64,000 nt of DNA from NCBI GenBank assembly GCA_047967505.1, contig CM106538.1, one strand, 5' to 3'. Within the stretch, counting starts at the first letter, position 1, and each line of letters starts with the position of its first letter. Below, in pieces: positions 33,122 through 42,419 of the stretch. Under the pieces are notes generated by a model, which saw nothing but the letters and a program-made list of their open reading frames with translations, was not told the DNA's origin and ran no database searches. The stretch is from Dipteris shenzhenensis. Taxonomy: Eukaryota > Polypodiophyta > Polypodiopsida > Gleicheniales. The position numbers were made by a program, and so were the translations under genes.

Positions 33122-33748
33122 ATTCTATCAGTCTTCCGCTGTGCGTACCCTCTATTGGGTCATTTCTAACATCATTTTCTTTAATTGCTCCTGTCCCCTT
33201 TTCTACATCAATATTAGAGCTCCAACCCTAGCACCTTTTCTTCTTCCTTTCACTTTCCTTAAGCAACGCCGAAGCTAACACCATCGCCAAATTTGATTAA
33301 GGATGCCTGTGTGTACAATTTTTCAATGCACAACCTTTCTAAGCATATCTGTAACATCAAGGGACTCTTCCATCATTCTCAGGAGTCTCGACTGCAGCCT
33401 CAAAGCCACTGACAAGCTTCCTTAAGTTTTCTTTCGACTAGAAAGGACTGACGAATGAATTTTGAGTTACAAAGCAGTCCATTGATTTGACTCCAACACA
33501 ACCCAAACGTGAGTGGGTGACGAGACAACATTTTGGCCCATTCTCAAGGCCTTCCACTGCCCCATTTTGGCCCATTTTCAACTTTTATTGTGTGTTGCAC
33601 ACACAACATCAGGTGCAATTACAGCAGCATTTACTTTTGTCTATCTGCTTCCTTTCTTCCTTTACGCTCGTACTTGCTTAGCATTGTCTGCCAGAGTGGG
33701 ACTTTTTGCAGGAAGCTAGCTAGATTCGAGCTCCTTCTCCCGGGATAG
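33122..33748. other. Anonymous DNA
   Basis: No recognisable gene. A frame from 33533 is in phase with the decayed frame downstream and ends at TAG 33746-33748, so the decayed reading frame could extend upstream. Confidence 0.35.
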
Positions 33749-35033
33749 TCGGCTCCCAAGCTCAGCAGCCTCATCACTGACAGTGATGAGGCTGCTCAAC
33801 ATGAGTATTTTCCTTCCACAGCTGGCGCGTCCACTGGTTGTATGATACCTGCATCCCGGGATGTGTCGGCACAGTTCCTGGAAGCATTATCCTCCAAGCT
33901 CCATGATACATGTCTTCAGTTGGGGCAGCAGATTGGTGAGCAAATATCTCAGCGGCTCGGCGCATTATCTGACAAGGGCAAGCAGCCTATGCCCCAGCAT
34001 GGGGATCAGTCAGACAGCCAAGATGCATTCTCCGCACAACATGGGGGTTTTATGGCAGATGCCCGACACTTAGCAGGATTTCAGCCCTTTTGTCAGTCTC
34101 AGTTTGAGCAGCTTCCTCCCCAGTATGGGTGTCATGTGCACGGATTGGTATCTGACGTGTACTAGGTACACAGAACTAGCTCAGGTTAGCCTGCGGAGGC
34201 TTAGAGCTAGGCAGGCTTGATTCTCGGGTTGAGTGGCAAGGGTACGAACTATTTATAGGTCTTCGCTATTTTTGGCGCTGGGGCCCGAGTCTATAAAAGA
34301 GGCCCAGGAGGTTCAGTTCTCAGAGTGCAGTTGGGAGCAAGTCTCGTTCCCAGGTGCTAGGTCTGATCCTGGATTGAGTCGCGGACGCGCGCCTGCATCT
34401 TAGCGTAGCCCAAGGCCCAGTGGCAGATCCAGGGCTTCACAGCGCCACCTGGTGGTATGGGACACCAGGCTGGTTTGGATCTGATTGGGAGTTCGTGCCA
34501 GTAGCTCAGCTCGTGGCTCGGAGGGGACACCTTCTGATTCGGGATCACATCCCGTAGATGTCACGGTTGGGTGGTGAGCAGCCTGCTCAGTTCTAATGTT
34601 GTGTGTGGTTATTTTGCAGATCAGGGGTTTCAGGAGTGCTGGGACGTGTCAATGGGGATTATCGAGGCGTTGAGGATTTATTCTCTACAACACCAACCCT
34701 ATTATCAGACTTGACACCATCTTATAGTTTACAGCTCTCTGCACCTCTACAGATGGAGCAATCTATTTTGGGACGACCCACTGGGTTACACCCATTTTAC
34801 TGCTCCTTTGCTGCAGCAGCAAGTATGCCAGAAGCTAGTTTTGGTTTGCAGGGCAACCCATTCCATTGGGAGAGAGGTCAATCCTCTTCTCAGCCGTTTG
34901 GCATGCCATCATATCAGAGGGATGCGTTTGGCAGACATACACAGCCTGGGATACATTTGCATGTCGATTTCGGTATGGCCAACGACTTCAATTGGCCAAA
35001 TGGAAGGGGGGAATGGGCTACATATTTACATTG
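33749..35033 (+). pseudogene. Decayed Q-rich reading frame, unidentified
   Basis: One frame can be followed from 33749 to about 34715. It is clean to 34162 (SAQFLEALSSKLHDTCLQLG, QPMPQHGDQSD), then meets stops at 34163, 34187, 34202, 34208, 34256, 34358, 34406 and 34502 (all TAG) and 34364, 34535 and about 34715 (TGA), with no TAA. Beyond, another frame to 35033 is open with a similar Gln/Pro-rich style (QPFGMPSYQRDAFGRHTQPG). I do not recognise the protein. Low-complexity Gln-rich character could fit a Gag N-terminus or a plant regulatory protein. A TATA-like CTATAAAAG near 34291 is inside the frame. Confidence 0.5.
33764..33796. repeat. Perfect 16-bp inverted repeat with 1-base spacer
   Basis: AGCAGCCTCATCACTG, A, CAGTGATGAGGCTGCT. 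It would form a near loop-less hairpin or cruciform at the start of the decayed frame. Confidence 0.9.
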
Positions 35034-36327
35034 ATCTAGATATGATACATTTCCTCCTCCATTTCTGTTGTGTAACTATAAAGTCGTAATTCAAATATTA
35101 ACCAACTTTCCCAGGCATGAAAAACGAGCAAAATCAAGGATCCTTGTATATCGTTATAGAAGTGAGGTATTTATGTTTACCAAAATAATTAGGATCATTC
35201 TGCCAAATGTGATAGAGATATAGTTAGTCCTTTTCTTATTGCAACTATGCTGAATTCAGCTGGATATTGGTCTAGAGAAGAAGGGGATGGTGAAGGAATA
35301 AAGAGTAGCAACAGTTCGTTTTTCTAGTCCCCCTTTGGCTGATGTTTCACCTTGCACCTTCCATAGTCACCACAAAAAGCATTTCAAGCATTTAGGCCCT
35401 CAGAACGTTTTAGGGCAGAAACATTTCACAAAAATGGTGAAACTGGGTTTGCCTTTGATGAAAAGTCGCACAAACATGCAATGTGCACTATGATAAAACA
35501 TTTCTACTAGAATAATGCACATTGCACAATAGCGCAAATTGCACAAGCTTCTCATGCCTATTTAAACACTAAGTTAAAATTTATTATGTGCATTTATAAA
35601 AATTGCAATTTATAGAATCACTTTTAAACATTTCATTCAAAGGAATGAAACATTTGTGAAACAAAATGTGTTTCTAGGTTGCTACTTAAAACATTCTTAG
35701 TAACTCTGGTACCTTTTTGTGAAAAAACTATATATGTTTTCTTTGCTACAATCCTCTACTGTCGTTGGATAAATTTCAGGTTGTCTGCTTGTGCACTCAC
35801 TTGGTGTGAGATTGGAAAGAGTTTCATGCTTATACTAGGTGGGCTAGACAAATTCACATTCTCAACCAAAGGCACATTGTTTGCAAAGTTTTCTTTAACC
35901 AAAGGCATCCATTTGTAGATAAAAGATCTCCTTTAAACTCTATTCAATTACATTGTCAAATTTCCAGGCTTAGAACAAAGATCCGTTAGCAATATCCACA
36001 TCAACAATTAAAATATGCAATTGGGCATGATTAGTAATAATTAAAAGACATCACATTCACAAGCCCAAGATAGATACATGGCTGAAAAAACCAAACTAAA
36101 TGCTAAAATTTGAATCCAACCACAAAGCTACAAACAATGAGAATGCATGGCCCAAACCCTCTTTTAATAAGTGGAATGATAACTCCACAAATAGCGCATA
36201 TGATGCGCTCATAACTTTCTAAAGGAACCCATGATTTATAAAATCACTCCTTTTTTCTCATGCATGCTATTACAATAAAGATCAAATTATTAGATCGTGC
36301 TTTAAAAGAAAGACAAGGACCACAAAC
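35034..36327. other. Presumed intron 5 or gene-flanking DNA
   Basis: AT-rich, no domain recognised on either strand. I looked on the minus strand for the remaining omega-amidase exons (the CYPGAFNMTTGPLHW region) and did not find them. Confidence 0.4.
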
Positions 36328-36402
36328 CTCGAGCTGCATACAGCATGGCAAGTTCTTCGAAACGAATATCATAACAAATGCCCACACCAATCCTGCCTAC
36401 AT
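36328..36402 (-). CDS. Omega-amidase exon 5 with catalytic Cys
   Basis: [25 protein letters not shown]; acceptor GGGTGCAG, donor GTTTGTGG, phase 1. Separated from exon 4 by a 3138-bp intron containing a LINE. Confidence 0.92.
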
Positions 36403-36532
36403 CTGCACCCACCCCACAACACTAGGCCTTAGAATGTACCACCATGTTATACCTTCATAGGACTAAAATATATCCCATCTTACAAAATAACTTTTTCGAA
36501 CAACGAAACAAAATGATAAACGAGAGACATTA

Positions 36533-36584
<52 letters not shown>

Positions 36585-39500
36585 GACGAGGTACAAAACA
36601 AAGCTCTGCTTACATTATCATTAGTAACCAAAGCATACGCTGCCATCAAGGTTTCAAATGATTCAAAAATATATTGGGTAATCTAATGCTTTAAAAAGCT
36701 ATAAAATCCAATCCAACAACAATGACAAAAACAACAAGGATAAGAAAAAGAAGAATAGACAAAGAAATGTGTGCCCTCTCGAAGGCATCCCTCAGCCTCT
36801 CCAGTCTCAATGCATGATCAGTGAGATGAAACGCGAACTACCGATCAATATCCTCAAGGCGTGGGGGAGATGAATCAATGTGTGGCCATGCACGTTGATG
36901 AAACCCCTCTGTGATACCTATGGACAATGCTCTCTGTAAAAGCTAAGCTTCACAAGAAGCTTGCTAGGAGCTAACCAAGTCTTGTTGTAGCTGCACGTGA
37001 TACTCACGATGACCTAGTTTACCTCATGATAAGTAAGCGAAATAGAGAGGGGCCTCAAGACACTACTAAAAAGGAAGCAATCTATCCATGTGAAGTCCAA
37101 GACTCACAAAAGACTCACAAACCATCTGCATGTCCGATCATAACATCATCTCTTATAACCCTTAGCTACTAATGTCATGGATACAAATAAGACTAACCAT
37201 GGTAACCTACGTCGGCCTAAGTACGTGGAACCAAAATCCCTGACTCGATGGAGGTATGTGATACCTTGGAATGCTGCATCAAGCTAAAGTGGGGCAACTC
37301 CGAACTCAGCCCAAATGATATAGTGTGGGACTGACGGCCTATAGCGGATCATCCATAGAGGTAGTAGAACCTAGAGTCTCTCTAGTCAAGCCCAATCCAC
37401 CTCTGATAGGTCAGGGTCCCAACATGGGATGCCACAGTTGGACGGATCAAAGAATCAAAGAGAAGAGACTTGGTCCTGAGATCCTCGCAATGAGAACGAA
37501 GGCACTAGCACTCGAGCCTCGTGTGTGCGGCACACCCCTTGCTCAATCAAGCCTACAGATCGGGCTGGAGAAGAGCATTCCCAAATATGTATAAGATGCA
37601 ATGATCTCTATCGGCAACCTGTCGAAAGTGAACCACTCTCTTGATGCGTGAGTCATGACTACCCTGGATGTGTTCAAGATGATAACTTTGGTCTTACCAA
37701 GATTGACCTTCAAAACATGCGTCTCACAAGAGGTTTGAAGTAAACCTAGATGTCGTTGGAGACCCGCAGCTAAAGAGGAGAGTAAGACCACATCATCTAC
37801 GTAGAGGAGAATCTGAACCAAGGAGCCAACCAAAGATGAGCCTGCACCTCCTCGTATCTCGGGGAAAGTCTCAAGCTCATTAACACAAAGGCTAAATAGA
37901 GTTAGTGACAACAAACAACCCTCCTTTGACCCCGGTCTTGCTCTTGACCTTCCGTGTTTGATGAGGCGAGCCGGTAGCACTGTATCAAAGCCTTGCCAAA
38001 AAGTCCACAAAGCAGCAATGAACCCTCTATGTCCATGCCCTAGCCTCCTCAATGACACCTTGGAGTGTGTGAGGATGTGATTTAGAGTCGCATGACTAAT
38101 GTGAAAGCCTCCTTGTCCAGTGTCTCTCAATCCCTCGCATTCTACAAATAGGCTAACCTGTGTCAAGTACTAAGGCATAAATCTGGGAATGACATACCTA
38201 ATCATGATGGCCTTGTAGATTTCCGGGCTATGGCCATGTGGATAGGAATGATGGTATTAAGGATTCAAGTGTGGAAAAAACCAGTGTAGACTGCTTCAGT
38301 ATAAAACTTTGCCATGATCGGGGATAGGATATTAGTCCACATGCAATGTAATCAGTACATAGCCTCTTAGCTTGGCCACTATGTAGCTTCAGGCCTACAT
38401 ATCTGATGTCATTGATGGTGAGCAGTGCACAAGGAGTGGGGCAAGGTAGCTTTGAGAGATGTTGTATAACGTGTGTGCATAAATGATACGAGTGCCAGAG
38501 CGTGGTGTCAATGAAAGGAGAAGTCCATCACTCAAGAATTTCCGCCAAAGTCTTTGGAGCACATACTGCCCAGGAGAGAGACCTTGTCTTTGAAGTGGCA
38601 ATGCTCTTTTTTCCAAGAACCCTCTTGGAAAGCGTTGGTCTTTACGTTAAGTTGTCAGGTCATGTAGTGTGATACTCTGTTCCATATAATTTAGTCTAGA
38701 ATAGTGCAGTCTACTGCAGCTTTGGGAATAACCTGTTTCAGCATGTCATGTTCATGCGCGGATATAAAATTGCAGTAACTGACATGATCAAATCCAGCAT
38801 ACCAATGTGTGGATGTGTCAGATACTACTAATGCTTTGCTGGAATTTAGGATGGAGTTCGCAAGAGCAAAAATTGAAAAACAATACTATTTGGAGAAGTT
38901 GATGTGTTCCCCAAGCTATAAGCAAACCTACATAAAAGTAAGCAACTTATATGTTGAGAGTGCGTTGACGTGTGGGAGAGAGGGGAATGGCTTAGCCCTT
39001 TGCCTCTAATACCATGTTCAAAGAGTGTTTTGAGGTGTAAGAGAGAGGAGAGGAGTGGAGGGAGGCAGTCTCCATACACCAGGATTCTATCTAATATGCA
39101 CACCTCTTTGTGGAACAAGATGAAGGTTACAATGATGAATATAGAACCCTAACTTTGAGAGCCCCAATGGTCTCTTCACACACACTTTTTACATTTTGGA
39201 CATGTCCATTTCGCCACTCTTTGTGTACATGTATACCTCTACGCACATTGTGCAATTTACATTCTCAAGAATTCTCAAACAGCAGAGGATTGCAAGAAAC
39301 CCTTGATCAAGGGTCTTAAAAGGAAAAACATCCTTATGATCTGCGATATTCACTATCATCAGATCCTCTTGATCATGTTGACCTCATGTCACACTCTATC
39401 ATAGTGAGACAACCCATGGTATGATGCACAAAAATGAAAGTTTGTCCTCTTATACCAAAACTTTCGAGGGGTAAGATCACGGTTACAGGCAGGCCATCAC

Positions 39501-40604
39501 TTACTATCCAGCACTACTACACCAGGATTTTGCAAGATACCTGTATCAACAATAGTCAGACTCTCCCCAGCAGTCAATGTGTCAGACTCCTTGAACGTCA
39601 TTTTCCCAGGAATGTCAATGTCGAAAAGATGTATCTAATCAATCCAAGAAGAAACATTGTGATGCACAACATCATTGAGCACGACCATGACAATGATAGA
39701 AATCTGCCCCGTGATGAAAAACAACCACTTTTCAATGTCCCGACTTTGCCTGTGGATTCTGAGTTCACTGTAGCCGTTGATCGAGGTAAAATTACATCAT
39801 CAGGCAGACCATAAAAGTGGGTAGAAATCAAGCTACCACTCTCCCGATTTTGCCTTAAAATCCAAAATTGAATATACCACTGTTCACACGTGCGTGGCAT
39901 TTGATCGTCTCAACTTCAAACAAGTGAAATTTTAAATACCAACCAACCTTTCGGTGTTTGGCTTTCAATTCACCATCCGTTCCAAAGATGCAACAGGTAT
40001 TGAAAAGGCAATCAGCGCTGCGCTCAGGTATAGATCCACCAATAATAGTCACTCCTCTTGCTTTGGCAACTTTAGAAAGCATCGCAGCTGACGGGGACCC
40101 TTCACCTCCGGCGTTGATTTCTTCTGCATAGACTGGGAAACTAGAGTTGGAATATGGACAATTCCACATTTCCTGCCCAGCTCAAGTCTTCGAGTGTTAC
40201 CTTCTCGGAAAGGACAAGTTACCAAATTGATCTGCTTTTCTATTTAAGCCAACATTGTGGCCTGAGGAAATGAGAATCGAAATCAACCGGTGGCGACACA
40301 TACAGGGAGAACGATCAGCTTCGCGCCATTATCGGCTGCAGACTCGATCTTCTCCCGCGCATGCGCGATATTTGTGTCCTTGTCTGAAGTCACCGCCAGT
40401 TGGCATAAAGCGACCTTGAACTGTAAACAGGAGAAGGACCCAAATGACGGCTCTCAGCTACGGCCATGGTATTAGCACAAAGGGTTGCGAAGATGGACAA
40501 AAGCGAGTAAAAAGGATGATTACAGCTCCAGCAACTACCTTGCCCGAGTGGGAAGTCGGAGGAGGAGAAACAGCGGGAGGGAGGCGAGCTGATCCCGCAC
40601 TCAT
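36328..40604 (-). CDS. Omega-amidase (nitrilase family, NIT2-like), 5' five exons
   Basis: Spliced minus-strand gene with exons 40604-40539, 40420-40304, 40172-39948, 39634-39541 and 36402-36328. All have GT donors and AG acceptors, and phases agree (0, 0, 0, 1, 1). About 192 residues are encoded. The carbon-nitrogen hydrolase triad is retained: Glu opening exon 3 ([11 protein letters not shown]), Lys in LKAKHRK, Cys in [10 protein letters not shown]. Family members hydrolyse alpha-ketoglutaramate and alpha-ketosuccinamate. The last ~90-110 residues (expected exons 6 onward) are not found, so the gene is either truncated or continues through a very long intron 5. An in-frame upstream ATG (40712) would add 36 residues (FRLLSLSRPPPSIAISLSLP), like the chloroplast transit peptide of plant homologues. 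A TATA-like TATATTATA (about 40727-40735) is too close to that ATG for it to be comfortable, so I begin at 40604. Confidence 0.88.
36536..36580. repeat. (GA)n microsatellite in intron 4
   Basis: About 22 GA units, 130 bp upstream (in gene orientation) of exon 5. Confidence 0.9.
37050..38250 (-). pseudogene. LINE reverse-transcriptase fragment in omega-amidase intron 4
   Basis: The 207-codon open stretch 38166-37543 has the RT blocks [48 protein letters not shown] (YVDD at 37803-37792) and [16 protein letters not shown]. After a break, the C-terminal region continues towards 37.05 kb ([15 protein letters not shown]). It is an RTE- or L1-like non-LTR element, 5'-truncated, on the same strand as the host gene. 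Confidence 0.85.
39541..39634 (-). CDS. Omega-amidase exon 4
   Basis: [31 protein letters not shown]. Acceptor GATTAG, donor GTATCTTG, phase 1. Confidence 0.9.
39948..40172 (-). CDS. Omega-amidase exon 3
   Basis: 75 codons beginning with the catalytic Glu ([18 protein letters not shown]), including [12 protein letters not shown], and ending LKAKHRK with the catalytic Lys. Donor GTTGGTT; intron 3 is 313 bp. Confidence 0.92.
40304..40420 (-). CDS. Omega-amidase exon 2
   Basis: 39 codons, [20 protein letters not shown] through GAKLIVLP. Acceptor TTTACAG, donor GTATGTG; intron 2 is 131 bp. Confidence 0.88.
40539..40604 (-). CDS. Omega-amidase exon 1
   Basis: Encodes [20 protein letters not shown] plus GK. 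The donor follows as GTAGTTGC; intron 1 is 118 bp. The exon may extend to ATG 40712. Confidence 0.75.
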
Positions 40605-40977
40605 AGTAGCAAAGCAAGCTCGAAGAGGCAGGGAAAGAGAGATTGCGATGGAAGGAGGCGGACGTGAGAGTGAGAGCAGACGGAACGAGTGGAAAATCAC
40701 AGAACCTTTCATGAAGCTCTTCCTATAATATAACCCTTCACTACCATCGCCTGCATCAATCACCGTCCCAACTCAAGGAATCCTTACTTCAAAGCCAACG
40801 GAATCCTGCCCATGCCAGAAAGTGCTCATGTGGCGATGAAACCGGCTCGCGGCCAGGGCTCCGGTTTCGATCAATACCGGTGAAACTAGAGCCGCCGGTT
40901 TCATCGGTTTCGATCGGTAAACATTGACCGATGCCGATTCTCGACCGTCAATGGATTCTCTGCTCGAGAATCCAACT

Positions 40978-41027
40978 CACTCAAGAAAGGCTAGACATTA
41001 AGCCCCTAGTCCGACCTTTCTTGAGTG
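40978..41027. repeat. 13-bp perfect inverted repeat, 24-base loop
   Basis: CACTCAAGAAAGG ... CCTTTCTTGAGTG, upstream of the omega-amidase gene. It follows a GC-rich block with repeated CCGGTTTCGATC motifs (40,845-40,920). Confidence 0.75.
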
Positions 41028-41047
41028 GTCCAATCAGAGAAAAGGCA

Positions 41048-41678
41048 TTGAATTTCAAGCAGGTAGACTCAATAGATTCTATATATCAGAAGAAGGATGG
41101 TACTTGAGAGGTCCCATGAACCTCCGAAGAACGTGTGATTTCTACAAGCCTCTCAAAATATATTTCTATAGTGTGGCAATTTTGTACTCTAAGCATTGCA
41201 CGGGTAGGTTGAGTGACCTTCCTTTAAAGTTTAGCAAGAGGTTTTTAGGCTCTAAAGAATTCTGCAAGACTATATAGGATGCTTGGCAAGAGTCGGATGG
41301 AGACCAAGTTGACCCATGCGGATGTGGGGATTCGGAGGGTCATGAGGCTAGCCAAGGACAGGGGCCACGTTATTGAATTTCAAGCAGGTAGACTCAATAA
41401 ATTCTATATATCACTTGAGAGGTCCCATGAACCTCCGAAGAACGTGTGACCTCTGCAAGCCTCCCATAATATATTTTTATAGTGTGGCAATTTTGTGCTC
41501 CAAGCATTGCAGGTAAGTCAAGTGACCTTCCTTTAAAGTTTAGCAAGAGGTTTTTTAGCTCTAAAGAATTCTGCAAGGCTATATAGGATGCTTTGGCAGG
41601 AGTTAGATGGAGGCCCAGTTGACCCATGCTGATGTGGGGATTCGGAGGGTCATGAGGCTAGCCAAGGAAAGGGGCCAC
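41048..41678. repeat. Tandem duplication, about 324-bp unit
   Basis: Copy 1 is 41048-41371 and copy 2 is 41372-41678, both from TTGAATTTCAAGCAGGTAGA to GGGGCCAC. The second lacks a 14-bp stretch (AGAAGAAGGATGGT) present in the first, with scattered substitutions elsewhere. Confidence 0.9.
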
Positions 41679-42015
41679 AGCATTGTTGACAATGGCAAGG
41701 TGATCCCTCTGAGTGTCGAATATACCCCAAGGGATCCCATCCTTAGATCACCCTGAGAGATTGGGAATCGAAGGAGGAGAACAAGCCTATGTTGAGAGCC
41801 ATCATATGTGGCTTGAGGTGGGGGCATGTCCAAAGCCTTATTCCATCCCATTAAGAAGAAGCATTTAAGAGAAGCCATCGACAAGGTGCCAGATGAATAG
41901 GGAAATGTCCTCGTAGACTTTTGGCACTTGGCAGAGGTCTTCCACAAGGAGCTAAGCGCAATTGTGTGTGAACTAGCATTACAATACGTAGAGTGGCATG
42001 TGCATGTGCATGGGG

Positions 42016-42304
42016 TTTTGCAAGGGGTAGGGTTTCTGAGTACCCAAATGTCCAATTGGCAAAGCCGTGGACAAGCTAGAAAATGCTTTGAATGCCTTAG
42101 CCGATGATAGAGTGCCTAGAGATGGAAAATAGAGTGGTCACCAAGGGTACACTCTCAGAAGACGTAACTGCTAGGATGATGAAACTTTGCAAGGGGTAGG
42201 GTTTCTGAGTACCCAACACTGCAATTGGCAAAGCTGTGGACAAGCTGGAAAATGCTTTGAATGGTATACTCTCAGAAGACGTAACTGCTAGGATGATGAA
42301 ACTT
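42016..42304. repeat. Tandem duplication with internal deletion
   Basis: Both copies begin TTTGCAAGGGGTAGGGTTTC and end CTAGGATGATGAAAC. The second copy (from about 42184) lacks about 45 bp present in the first. Confidence 0.85.
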
Positions 42305-42419
42305 CTTATTAAACACCAGAGTCAGTGAATGACTGGCAACCAATAATTATGCTTCATATATAATAATTACGAAGCACTTGCAATTCCGATCAGATAAGTC
42401 TGCAAAATTGTTGTAGACC

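Noticed and set aside
34150-34619. An intron between the two open stretches of the Q-rich frame (possible acceptor TTTTGCAG at about 34619)
   Set aside because: The reading frame continues through the interval with consistent composition, interrupted only by TAG and TGA, so decay explains it better than splicing.
40458-40763. 101-codon frame starting at 40763 as a separate small gene
   Set aside because: It overlaps omega-amidase exon 1 in the same frame and runs through the intron; only the part to 40539 is supported.
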